Shown in pieces: positions 1 through 7,938 of a stretch of DNA of 64,000 bases; the stretch's first letter is position 1, and the number at the start of each line of letters is the position of its first letter. Origin of the DNA: Streptomyces sp. NBC_00190 (GTDB lineage: Bacteria > Actinomycetota > Actinomycetes > Streptomycetales > Streptomycetaceae); assembly GCF_036203305.1 (NCBI RefSeq), contig NZ_CP108131.1, forward strand, positions 2,542,001-2,606,000, in the 5' to 3' direction. Under the pieces are notes generated by a model. It was not told the DNA's origin. It saw only the letters and a list, made by a program, of their open reading frames with translations, and ran no database searches. The translations under genes and the position numbers were made by a program.

Positions 1-540
1 GGTCTTCAGCTCCTCCAGCGTCTTGGGGGGCTGGACGCCGGCGTCGGCGAGCATCTTCTTGTTGTAGAAGAGGCCGAGGGTGTCGATGACCTGCGGCACG
101 GCGTAGGTCTTGCCCTCGAACTTGGCGCTGGCCGCGGCCTGCGGCAGGAAGTCGGTGTCGACCTTCTTCGCGCTCTCCGCCGGTACCTCGTCGAGGTAGC
201 CCAGCGAGGCGAAGTCGGCGACCCAGCCGACGTCGGCGCGGATGACGTCGGGGGCGTCGGAGCCGCTGCTGAAGGCGTTCTTGACCTTGTTCTGTGCGTC
301 GCCGTACGGGACGTTGACGTACTTGACGGTCACCTTCGGGTGCTTCGCGGTGAACGCCTCGGCGATCTTCTGGAAGCTCGCCTTCTCGGCGTCGTTCGAG
401 GTGTCCCACCAGGTGACCGTGCCGGAAAGCTCGCCGCCGGCCTTGGTCTCAGCACCGTCGTCCTTGGTGTCACCACCGCAAGCCGTCGCCGCGAGCGCCA
501 GGGTCGCGACCAGCGCGGTGGCCGCTATGCCACGCCGCAT
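1..540 (-). CDS. malE: Extracellular sugar-binding lipoprotein of a maltose-type ABC importer (C-terminus outside window)
   Basis: The visible 180 residues start at the ATG whose complement ends at 540 and run off the window edge. They open with a lipoprotein signal (MRRGIAATAL, hydrophobic stretch, Cys about residue 21 after LAATA). The mature part has the family-1 solute-binding pattern: VTWWDTSN, a KHPKVTVKYV segment and PDVIRADVGW. Such proteins are tethered outside the membrane and deliver sugars to an ABC permease. Maltose/maltodextrin is inferred from the divergent GH13 glucosidase and the MalR-type repressor beside it. The permease genes would lie downstream, outside this window. Substrate assignment rests on context only. 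Confidence 0.85.
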   Translation of the reverse strand, partial: MRRGIAATALVATLALAATACGGDTKDDGAETKAGGELSGTVTWWDTSNDAEKASFQKIAEAFTAKHPKVTVKYVNVPYGDAQNKVKNAFSSGSDAPDVIRADVGWVADFASLGYLDEVPAESAKKVDTDFLPQAAASAKFEGKTYAVPQVIDTLGLFYNKKMLADAGVQPPKTLEELKT

Positions 541-624
541 ATGAACTCCTTCGATGATCCCGGCCGCGCCCTCGCGGTCCTGAGTTGCCAGGAACGTAAC
601 AAGACTGAAAGCCGTCCGAAAGAG

Positions 625-645
625 CTTGCGGCAATTTTCTGCAAG
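625..645. promoter_or_regulatory. MalR-like operator (imperfect palindrome CTTGC-N11-GCAAG)
   Basis: Between the divergent malE-like and GH13 genes lies an imperfect palindrome with arms CTTGC and GCAAG. A related element, TTGCCGCAGCTTGCTG, follows at about 680-695, and a perfect GCTTGCAAGC sits at 789-798. CTTGCA-type repeats are the known recognition pattern for Streptomyces MalR, so these are the likely repressor sites for both promoters. Binding is inferred. Confidence 0.6.
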
Positions 646-738
646 AGGCCCTGATCGTTACATCCGTGTGTCCGGACGGTTGCCGCAGCTTGCTGTTAGT
701 TCGAGTCACCTTCGACTGTCCGGGCCCGCAACCAGGGG

Positions 739-2412
739 GTGTCTGCTCGCGTTGACCCCTATATGACCCATGAGCTGACCGCATCCCGGCTTGCAAGCGC
801 TTCCAGCAACGCCACCGCAAGCGGCGGCTGGTGGCGCGATGCCGTCATCTATCAGGTGTACGTACGGTCCTTCGCGGACAGTGACGGGGACGGCGTCGGG
901 GACCTGCGCGGGGTGCGCGAGCGGCTCCCGCACCTGGCCCGGCTCGGGGTCGACGCCGTATGGCTCACCCCCTTCTACGTGTCCCCCCAGGCGGACGGCG
1001 GCTACGACGTCGCCGACTACCGGGCCGTCGACCCGCTCTTCGGCGACCTCTCCGACGCCGACGAGCTCGTCAGCGCCGCCCACGCGCTGGGACTGCGGGT
1101 CATCGTCGACGTGGTCCCGAACCACACCTCCGAGGAGCACCCCTGGTTCCGGGCCGCCCTCGCCGGGGATCCGGGGATGCGGGAGCGCTACCACTTCCGC
1201 CCCGGCCGCGGACCCGGCGGCGCCGCGCCCCCGAACGACTGGGAGTCCGTCTTCGGCGGCCCCGCCTGGACCCGCGTCGCGGCGCCGGCAGGCGATGGGT
1301 GCACCTCCCAGCCGGAGGCTGGGGGAGCGTGGTACCTGCACCTCTTCGCCCCCCAGCAGCCCGACCTGGACTGGGACCACCTCGAGGTCGCCGCCGAGTT
1401 CGCCTCCGTCCTGCGCTTCTGGCTCGACCTCGGCGTCGACGGCTTCCGCGTCGACGTCGCCCACGGCATGGTCAAGGCCCCGGGCCTGCCCGACATCGGC
1501 CACGGCGCGCAGGCCACGCTCATCGGCACCGAGCCGCTCCCCTTCTTCGACCAGGACGGGGTCCACGAGATCCTCCGCTCCTGGCGCCGGCTCCTCGACT
1601 CCTACGAGGGCCCGCGCATCGGTGTCGCCGAGGCCTGGGCCCCGTCCTCCGAGCGGCTCGCCCTCTACGTCCGCCCCGACGAACTGCACCAGGCCTTCAA
1701 CTTCCGGTTCCTGAACTGCCGGTGGGACACCGCCATGTTGCGGACCGTGATCGACGAGTCACTGGCCGCCACCGCCTCGGTGGGCGCCCCGACCACGTGG
1801 GTGCTGTCCAACCACGACGTCGTGCGGCACCGGACCCGGTTCGGCAGCCTGGACCGGGCGCGGGCGGCCGCGCTGCTGATGCTGGCGCTGCCCGGGTCGG
1901 CGTACGTCTACCAGGGCGAGGAGCTGGGCCTGCCGGAGGTGACCGACCTCCCCGACGCCGTCCGCCAGGACCCGGCGTTCCTGCGCACCGCCGGACAGGA
2001 CGGGCTGCGCGACGGCTGCCGGGTGCCGCTCCCCTGGTCCGGCGCGGAGCCGCCGTACGGATTCGGGCCGGCCGGCACCTGGCTGCCGCAGCCCGCCGGC
2101 TGGGCCGGTCTGAGCGTCGCCGCCCAGACCGGCGACCCGCACTCCACCCTGGAGCTCTACCGGGCCGCCCTGGAGCTGCGCCGCGCGCTGCCGGGCCTCG
2201 GCTCTCCCGACGCGGGCCCGCTGACCTGGCTGCCCGCGCCCGAGGACGTACTCCTCTTCACCCGGCCCGGCTTCGCCTGCACCCTCAACACCCGGCCCGC
2301 CGCGGTCGAACTCCCCGCACCCGGGCGCCCCGTACTCTCCAGCGCGCCGGTGGAGACGGACGGGCGCACCGTCCGGCTTCCGGCGGATTCGTGCACCTGG
2401 TGGGCAATTTAA
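739..2412 (+). CDS. Glycoside hydrolase family 13 alpha-glucosidase
   Basis: A cytoplasmic GH13 enzyme of about 557 residues that would release glucose from imported maltose and maltodextrins. WWRDAVIYQVYVRSF marks the start of the barrel, followed by DVVPNHTS (region I). GFRVDV holds the nucleophile (about Asp239), VAEAW the acid/base (about Glu298) and LSNHDVVRH the transition-state stabiliser (about Asp360). The GTG at 739 is used here; the ATG at 763 is equally possible, since neither has a convincing ribosome site. The malR gene follows after 26 bases, so the two are probably co-transcribed. An inserted palindromic repeat at 1301-1332 adds a short in-frame loop (GCTSQPEAGG) that looks foreign to the fold. 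Confidence 0.9.
   Translation: MSARVDPYMTHELTASRLASASSNATASGGWWRDAVIYQVYVRSFADSDGDGVGDLRGVRERLPHLARLGVDAVWLTPFYVSPQADGGYDVADYRAVDPLFGDLSDADELVSAAHALGLRVIVDVVPNHTSEEHPWFRAALAGDPGMRERYHFRPGRGPGGAAPPNDWESVFGGPAWTRVAAPAGDGCTSQPEAGGAWYLHLFAPQQPDLDWDHLEVAAEFASVLRFWLDLGVDGFRVDVAHGMVKAPGLPDIGHGAQATLIGTEPLPFFDQDGVHEILRSWRRLLDSYEGPRIGVAEAWAPSSERLALYVRPDELHQAFNFRFLNCRWDTAMLRTVIDESLAATASVGAPTTWVLSNHDVVRHRTRFGSLDRARAAALLMLALPGSAYVYQGEELGLPEVTDLPDAVRQDPAFLRTAGQDGLRDGCRVPLPWSGAEPPYGFGPAGTWLPQPAGWAGLSVAAQTGDPHSTLELYRAALELRRALPGLGSPDAGPLTWLPAPEDVLLFTRPGFACTLNTRPAAVELPAPGRPVLSSAPVETDGRTVRLPADSCTWWAI
789..798. promoter_or_regulatory. Perfect GCTTGCAAGC palindrome at the start of the GH13 gene
   Basis: A 10-base perfect palindrome lies just inside the annotated GH13 coding start. 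It matches the CTTGCA half-site pattern of the upstream candidate MalR operators, so it may be an internal roadblock operator. Its coding position could instead mean it is only sequence coding for LAS. Confidence 0.4.
1301..1332. repeat. Intragenic REP-like palindrome inside GH13 gene
   Basis: The stretch contains CCTCCCAGCCGGAGGCTGGG, a palindrome, followed by GGGAG. A sibling copy with the same CCCAGC...GCTGGGGGAG core occurs at 53331-53412 inside another gene. From experience such palindromic units are dispersed in Streptomyces genomes. Here it keeps the reading frame and adds about ten residues. Confidence 0.6.
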
Positions 2413-2438
2413 ACGTGCGACCGGTACAGTCCAATCCC

Positions 2439-3485
2439 GTGACCGCACGGCTTGCCGACATCGCAGCCCAGGCGGGGGTCAGCGAAGCCACAGTCAGCCG
2501 CGTGCTCAACGGCAAGCCCGGTGTGGCCGCAGGCACCCGTGAATCCGTGCTGGCCGCGCTCGACGTGCTCGGCTACGAACGGCCCGTACGGCTGCGCCAG
2601 CGCAGCGCGGGACTCGTCGGCCTGATAACCCCCGAGCTGGACAATCCCATCTTCCCGGCGCTCGCCCAGGTCATCGGCCAGGCCCTGACCCGGCAGGGGT
2701 ACACGCCCGTACTGGCCACGCAGACGCCCGGCGGGTCCACCGAGGACGAGCTGACCGAGATGCTGGTCGACCGCGGGGTCTCCGGCATCATCTTCGTCTC
2801 CGGTCTGCACGCCGACACGACGGCCGACATGGGCCGCTACGACCAACTCCGCGGCCAGGGCGTCCCGTACGTCCTCATCAACGGGTTCTCCGACAAGGTG
2901 CAGGCCCCCTTCGTCTCCCCTGACGACCGGGCCGCGATGCAGCTCGCCGTGACACACCTTGCCGCGCTGGGGCACACCCGGATCGGCCTGGCGGTCGGGC
3001 CGAAGCGCTTCGTACCGGTGGTCCGCAAGATCGAGGGCTTCCGGCTCGGGATGAAGGAGCGGCTCGGGCTCGACGAGGCCGAGACCGAAGAGCTGATCCA
3101 GCACTCCCTCTACTCCCTGGAGGGCGGCCAGGCGGCCGCGACCGCGCTGATCTCGCGGGGCTGCACGGCGGTGGTGTGCGCGAGCGACATGATGGCGCTC
3201 GGCGCGATCCGGGCCGCCCGGCAGCAGGGACTGAGGGTTCCGCAGGACGTGTCGGTGGTCGGCTTCGACGACTCCCCTCTCATAGCGTTCACCGATCCGC
3301 CGCTCACCACCATCCGGCAGCCGGTCCAGGCCATGGGGCAGGCGGCGGTCCGGACCCTGCTGGAGGAGATCGGCGGTACGCCGGCCCCGCACAGCGAGTT
3401 CGTCTTCCTGCCCGAACTGGTGGTCCGCGGCTCGACGGCCTCCGGCCCCGGGCAAGCTCGGGGGCGTACTAGTCCGCAGGTCTGA
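2439..3485 (+). CDS. malR: LacI-family maltose repressor MalR
   Basis: A 348-residue LacI/GalR regulator. The N-terminal helix-turn-helix with hinge reads RLADIAAQAGVSEATVSRVL, and the periplasmic-binding-like effector domain starts near GLVGLITPELDNPIFP and runs to VVGFDDSPL and the C-terminus. The GTG at 2439 places TARLADIAAQ directly at the start as in MalR proteins; an in-frame GTG at 2415 would add eight residues. MalR represses maltose uptake genes until maltodextrin appears; here it would act on the 541-800 intergenic region. The C-terminal tail after VVRGSTAS overlaps a CCCCGGGC-AA-GCTCGGGG palindrome (3446-3463), which may have extended the protein. Confidence 0.9.
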   Translation: MTARLADIAAQAGVSEATVSRVLNGKPGVAAGTRESVLAALDVLGYERPVRLRQRSAGLVGLITPELDNPIFPALAQVIGQALTRQGYTPVLATQTPGGSTEDELTEMLVDRGVSGIIFVSGLHADTTADMGRYDQLRGQGVPYVLINGFSDKVQAPFVSPDDRAAMQLAVTHLAALGHTRIGLAVGPKRFVPVVRKIEGFRLGMKERLGLDEAETEELIQHSLYSLEGGQAAATALISRGCTAVVCASDMMALGAIRAARQQGLRVPQDVSVVGFDDSPLIAFTDPPLTTIRQPVQAMGQAAVRTLLEEIGGTPAPHSEFVFLPELVVRGSTASGPGQARGRTSPQV

Positions 3486-3553
3486 GCGGAGGCGCCGAAG
3501 ACCGTCCCGAGGGATGATCGAAGGCGAGATCGCATCTGGCAGACTCCTATCCC

Positions 3554-4438
3554 ATGGGTGAAGCGAGCGTGAAGACACTGGAAACCCGGACGGATGTCTC
3601 GTCACCCCAGGTGACCGAGAGCGAGACCCGCCCGGGCTCCGAACGCACCCTGCTCACCCGGCTGCGGTCCCCGCGCCGGCCGCGGATCTGGTTCGAGATC
3701 GCGCTCATCGCGATCAGCTACTGGACCTACTCGCTGATCCGCAACGCGGTGCCCGAGCAGAAGGCGGCCGCCCTCGCGAACGCCGACTGGATCTGGTCCG
3801 TCGAGCGCACCCTCGGCATCGCCTGGGAGCAGTCCGTCAACCACGCCGTGAACTCGGTGACGTGGCTGATCGTGGGCATGAACTACTACTACGCGACGCT
3901 CCACTTCGCCGTGACCATCGGCGTGCTGGTGTGGATCTACCGCTTCCATCCGGGGCGGTACGCCGCCACGCGCCTCGTCCTCTTCGCCACCACGGGCGTG
4001 GCGCTGGTCGGCTACTACTGCTACCCGCTCGCGCCGCCCCGGCTGATGAACGGGCAGTCCTTCGTCGACACCGTGCTGGTCCACCACACGTGGGGCTCCA
4101 TGGCGTCGGGGAACCTCAAGCAGATGTCGAACCAGTACGCCGCCATGCCGTCCATGCACATAGGGTGGTCGCTCTGGTGCGGGCTGACGATCTTCGCGGT
4201 CGCCTCCGCCCCCTGGGCCCGGATCCTGGGCCTGCTCTACCCGACGGCGACCCTCGTCGTCATCGTGGCCACCGCCAACCACTTCTGGCTCGACGCCGTG
4301 GGCGGCATGCTCTGCCTGACCTTCGGCTACACCGTCTCGCGCAGCTGGTACGGCTCGCTGCCGCACCGCCTGCCGCGCCACCCCGAGTACGCGGGTCCGC
4401 ACCCGGCGGCGGCGCTGCTGAACCGCTTCCGTCGCTAG
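3554..4438 (+). CDS. PAP2-superfamily integral membrane phosphatase/transferase
   Basis: A 294-residue polytopic membrane protein with about six hydrophobic segments. The PAP2/AUR1-type signature is visible: YPLAPPRL around residue 157, MPSMHIGWSL around 198 and NHFWLDAVGG around 241, which supply the His and Asp of a phospho-transfer centre. Relatives act on lipid phosphates (undecaprenyl or phosphatidyl phosphates) or, in the AUR1/Ipt branch, transfer inositol phosphate. The exact substrate cannot be read from the sequence. It stands alone, downstream of malR after a 68-base gap, and has no obvious operon partner. Confidence 0.8.
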   Translation: MGEASVKTLETRTDVSSPQVTESETRPGSERTLLTRLRSPRRPRIWFEIALIAISYWTYSLIRNAVPEQKAAALANADWIWSVERTLGIAWEQSVNHAVNSVTWLIVGMNYYYATLHFAVTIGVLVWIYRFHPGRYAATRLVLFATTGVALVGYYCYPLAPPRLMNGQSFVDTVLVHHTWGSMASGNLKQMSNQYAAMPSMHIGWSLWCGLTIFAVASAPWARILGLLYPTATLVVIVATANHFWLDAVGGMLCLTFGYTVSRSWYGSLPHRLPRHPEYAGPHPAAALLNRFRR

Positions 4439-4642
4439 TGCCGTGTCCATGACGTGGCGGACCGCCGCGTCGCCGATGGCGTGGGTCGCGGTACGCACCC
4501 CGGCCGGCGGCCGGTCCATCCACCGATCGGACCCTCTCGTGTCGCTGCTGTTCCCCGGGCGCCCATAGCATCGGGCACAGCACACCGAGAGCACGTGGTG
4601 CCGCTCGCGCCACGGGACCGGCTCGTCCGCGAAAAGGGGTCC

Positions 4643-6022
4643 GTGGTGAGGCCTGAGGCACCCGACAGCGCCCTGCGCGTGGGTGGGCGGCAGTGCCGTT
4701 GGCGGGCGCTTCCCTCGGCTCTGGGCATCGTGCTGGCCGGGATCGCCTCGTTCCTCCAGGTCGACGTCGCGCATTCCCACGGTGAACAGCACCCCGGATT
4801 CCGTAGAGGTGTGGAGCCGGACCCGGAGGAGTGCCGCCCCACGCTGACAGGCGTGGCACACCAGGACGACGATCTGCTCTTCATCAATCCCGAGGTCCAG
4901 CGGTTGATCCGCCACGGGTGCTCCGTCGGCACCGTGTATCTGACCGCCGGTGATGCCGGGCGCTCCTTCTTCCGGGACTCCTACGCGCGGCGCCGGGAAG
5001 CAGGCCTGCAGGCGTCCTACGCGAAGATGGCCGGTGTGCCGAACCGCTGGCACCGCAGCAATCTCACCGTGCGGGGCCGCCGGGTCGTGTCGTCCGTCCT
5101 GAGCGACCGCCCTGACGTTCGGCTCGTCTTCTTCCGCCTGCCCGACGGTTTCGCGACGGGCACCGGGAGCACGCGGTACTCCGGACAGAGCCTGCTGAAG
5201 CTGTTTCGCGGCCAGATCACCACCATCGCCCCAGTGGACGGAACGCGGTCCTACACCAAGGAAGAGCTGACCTCTGTGATCTCCGCGGTCGTTTCCTCGC
5301 GGAAGGCGGAACGCGTCCTGACGCTGGACTACGACAGTGCCACCTTCGGGGTCGGGCCGGCGCATCATGCCGATCACAGCGATCACGAGATGGCAGGACG
5401 GTTCTTCAGGAAGGCCGCCTTCCTCGCTCCGGCCCGCCCGGTCGTCGCGCCGTACGTCGGCTACGGCCTGCCGCTGCTACCGGCAGACCTGACTCCCGCA
5501 CAGCGGCGCGACAAGAAGGCCGTCTACGACGCGTACCTCGCGCGCGCGGGATGCTTCACGTTGCCCTGCCCTGCCGGATCCACCCTCAGCCAGAGTTTTC
5601 GCCGCTGGATCGAGCGGGAACACCGCAGGACGCACCGGCGGCCCGGCCCCGGCGAGATCATGTCGGCGATAGGCCACGCCGACTCGACCGTCGCCGTCAA
5701 GCGCTGCCTTGAGCGGGACGTCCGCCGACCCGCAGGTGGGCCCGTCACGACGGCCGACTGCGACGGCGGGCCGGCCCAGCGGTGGACCTTCGCGTCCGGA
5801 ACCATCAGGTCCGCCGCGTCCGGGGCCTGTCTCACCGCTTCCCCGAAGATCAGCGTGTCGCCGTGCGACGGGGCGCCCGCCCAGACGTGGTGGCGTGACG
5901 CCGACGGGAGGATCGGATCGGGCGGCCGCTGTCTCCACCAGGACGACCTGGCCCTGCTGAACCCCCGGCTGACTCTGGCACCTTGCAGCCCCTATCAGCC
6001 CGAATTGCGCTGGCAATGGTAG
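4643..6022 (+). CDS. Secreted PIG-L family deacetylase with ricin-like C-terminal repeats
   Basis: A protein of 459 residues from GTG 4643, preceded by AAAAGGGG as ribosome site; the open frame extends further up but lacks a better start. After a signal-like segment (WRALPSALGIVLAGIASF) comes a PIG-L/LmbE zinc hydrolase domain: HQDDD at about 73-77, then a histidine-rich HHADHSDHEMAG. Such enzymes deacetylate N-acetylglucosamine-type sugars. The last ~120 residues carry QRW and QTW motifs plus paired cysteines, as in ricin-type beta-trefoil repeats, suggesting carbohydrate binding outside the cell. Gln replaces the usual Pro of HPDD. It is one of three PIG-L proteins in this window. Confidence 0.8.
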   Translation: MVRPEAPDSALRVGGRQCRWRALPSALGIVLAGIASFLQVDVAHSHGEQHPGFRRGVEPDPEECRPTLTGVAHQDDDLLFINPEVQRLIRHGCSVGTVYLTAGDAGRSFFRDSYARRREAGLQASYAKMAGVPNRWHRSNLTVRGRRVVSSVLSDRPDVRLVFFRLPDGFATGTGSTRYSGQSLLKLFRGQITTIAPVDGTRSYTKEELTSVISAVVSSRKAERVLTLDYDSATFGVGPAHHADHSDHEMAGRFFRKAAFLAPARPVVAPYVGYGLPLLPADLTPAQRRDKKAVYDAYLARAGCFTLPCPAGSTLSQSFRRWIEREHRRTHRRPGPGEIMSAIGHADSTVAVKRCLERDVRRPAGGPVTTADCDGGPAQRWTFASGTIRSAASGACLTASPKISVSPCDGAPAQTWWRDADGRIGSGGRCLHQDDLALLNPRLTLAPCSPYQPELRWQW

Positions 6023-6152
6023 AGCCCGGGCGCTCCCCCCGACCCGGGGTCCGCCGCGCCGCAGGCGGGTGATCATCCGTCAAGCTCCGTTGTCAGTGCC
6101 TCCTCATAGTGTGGAGACATCACTCGGGGAGCTTCGGAGAAGGAGCAGAAAC

Positions 6153-7211
6153 ATGCCCGCCAACAAGATCCAGCACAAGGTGAATCACGTCGCGCTGGTC
6201 GTGGACTGTTCGGGTTCCATGCGTCAGCACCAGAACCAACTCATCCGCGTCGTGGACGAGTTCGTGGCGGGCTTGAAGGCCGAGTCGGACAGCCTCGGTC
6301 ATGAGACCCGGATCAGCCTCTACTCCTTCGACCACAAGGTGGAGAACCTGGTCTGGGACATGGACGTGAAGCATCTGCCGTCCATGCGGGGTCTGTACAA
6401 GGTCAACAACGGCGCTACGGCCCTCATCGAAGCCTCTCTGAAGTCCCTGGACGACATGGGCCACATCTGGGAGGAGTACGGCGAGCACAGCTTCCTCCAG
6501 ATCGTGGTGACGGACGGCGAGGAGAACGCCTCCGGCGGCGACCGACGGCACGACGGCGACATGGCCATCCTCGGCCCCTGGCTCGACAAGATCGCGGCGA
6601 AGATGGGTGCGCTTCCGGGCCACTGGACGTCCGCGATCCTCGTTCCGAACTCGCTGGCGAAGCGAACCGCCCAGAACTACGGTTTCCCGGCCGGAAACAT
6701 CGCCATCTGGGACGCGGATTCCACGGAGGGTGTCGAGGAGGCGATCGGTACCGTGCGCGCTGCCGCCACCAGCTTCCTGCGTGGCCGCGAGCAGGGCGTG
6801 CGCGGCACGAAGAACCTTTTCGCGGTCGGCCAGGACATATCGGTCGACGACGTGCGGGCGAGTCTCGAACCGGTCCCGGCCGACAAGTACCGGCTCCTGA
6901 AGGTCGACACGGAGATCGAGATCCGGTCCTTCGTCGATTCGCATCCGGGCGTGACGTACGAACGCGGGTCGTGTTACTACCAGCTGGGCAGCCGGGTCCA
7001 GGTTCAGCCCGACAAGGAAGTCATCGTGGTCGAGAAGGACACCGACCGCGCGTACACGGGCGACGCGGCACGCAGCCTTCTGTTCGGCACGGGTATCCAG
7101 GGGACCGTCTCCGTGAAGGCGGGGCGCAATCCCAAGTTGGAGGTATACGTGCAGAGTCGTTCGGTGAACAGGAAGCTCAAGCCGAAGACGCGCCTGCTCA
7201 TCATGCTCTGA
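6153..7211 (+). CDS. VWA domain protein
   Basis: A 352-residue soluble protein starting at an ATG preceded by GAGAAGGAG. The N-terminal ~200 residues form a von Willebrand A domain with an intact metal site: DCSGS at 18-22, the Thr of NNGATALIEA, and VVTDGEEN. The remaining ~150 residues contain short strand-rich stretches (SRVQVQPDKEVIVVEKDTDR) and are not recognised. VWA modules mediate metal-dependent protein contacts, so it is probably a scaffold or sensor rather than an enzyme. No signal peptide is seen. It precedes a second soluble protein by 65 bases on the same strand. Confidence 0.75.
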   Translation: MPANKIQHKVNHVALVVDCSGSMRQHQNQLIRVVDEFVAGLKAESDSLGHETRISLYSFDHKVENLVWDMDVKHLPSMRGLYKVNNGATALIEASLKSLDDMGHIWEEYGEHSFLQIVVTDGEENASGGDRRHDGDMAILGPWLDKIAAKMGALPGHWTSAILVPNSLAKRTAQNYGFPAGNIAIWDADSTEGVEEAIGTVRAAATSFLRGREQGVRGTKNLFAVGQDISVDDVRASLEPVPADKYRLLKVDTEIEIRSFVDSHPGVTYERGSCYYQLGSRVQVQPDKEVIVVEKDTDRAYTGDAARSLLFGTGIQGTVSVKAGRNPKLEVYVQSRSVNRKLKPKTRLLIML

Positions 7212-7276
7212 CATTCACGAGGAGGGCGGGCTTTAGGCTTCGTAGCGCTGCTCCCGACTCCTGGAGGCCCGTCCGC

Positions 7277-7855
7277 ATGGCTGTCGTCCACCGCACCACC
7301 ATGTCCCCCGGCAAGCTGGAACTCGTGGCGTCGTGGCTGTCGGCGCAGCCCTGGTACGAGGGGCGGCCCGGCCAGGCTCCGGAGCTGACCAAGGCGGGCG
7401 GTTTCCGGCTGGACGACCCCGAGGGCGAGGTCGGCATCGAGTTCATGGTGGTCACCGACGCCGGTGGTGACACCCCGGTCGCCTACCACCTGCCCCTGAC
7501 CTACCGCGGGGCCCCGCTCCCCGGCGCCGAACAGGCTCTGGTCGGTACGTCGGAGCACGGCGTACTGGGCCGGCGGTGGGTCTACGACGGCACCCAGGAC
7601 CCGGTCCTGGTGGCACAGCTGCGCGCGCTGCTCCGGGGCGAGGCGGTCCCCCAGGACCAGAACGCGAGCGACGCCCCGGACCCCACGGTCACCGTGGTCC
7701 CCGGCCAGGACGGCACGACGCTGTCGGTGACCCGCGTCCTGCACGCGACAGCCCCGGCGGATCCGGACCCGGACCCGGCCACCCACGTCAGCGCCACGTG
7801 GCGCACACCGGACGGCGAACAGGTCCGCGCCGTCTTCGCGGCCCTGCGCATGTGA
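7277..7855 (+). CDS. Conserved actinobacterial protein, possibly maltokinase N-cap-like
   Basis: A 192-residue acidic soluble protein starting at ATG 7277. The opening (TTMSPGKLELVASWLSAQPW) and the PVAYHLPLTYRGAPL strand resemble the cap domain at the N-terminus of maltokinase and of related stand-alone cap proteins; no kinase motifs follow. That resemblance is from memory and is moderate. The C-terminal third is Asp/Pro rich. It may be co-transcribed with the upstream VWA gene. Function unknown. Confidence 0.6.
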   Translation: MAVVHRTTMSPGKLELVASWLSAQPWYEGRPGQAPELTKAGGFRLDDPEGEVGIEFMVVTDAGGDTPVAYHLPLTYRGAPLPGAEQALVGTSEHGVLGRRWVYDGTQDPVLVAQLRALLRGEAVPQDQNASDAPDPTVTVVPGQDGTTLSVTRVLHATAPADPDPDPATHVSATWRTPDGEQVRAVFAALRM

Positions 7856-7938
7856 GAGGTACTCGACCCCCTCACCTGGCCGATAGGCGGGCACCTGCCA
7901 GGCTCGTCCCGGAGTTCAGGTAACACCCCGGCTCGCCT

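Noticed and set aside
960..2438. Long plus-strand frame running through the GH13 gene into malR
   Set aside because: The first 490 codons are an Arg/Pro-rich shadow of the GH13 gene; only the part from 2439 has protein character.
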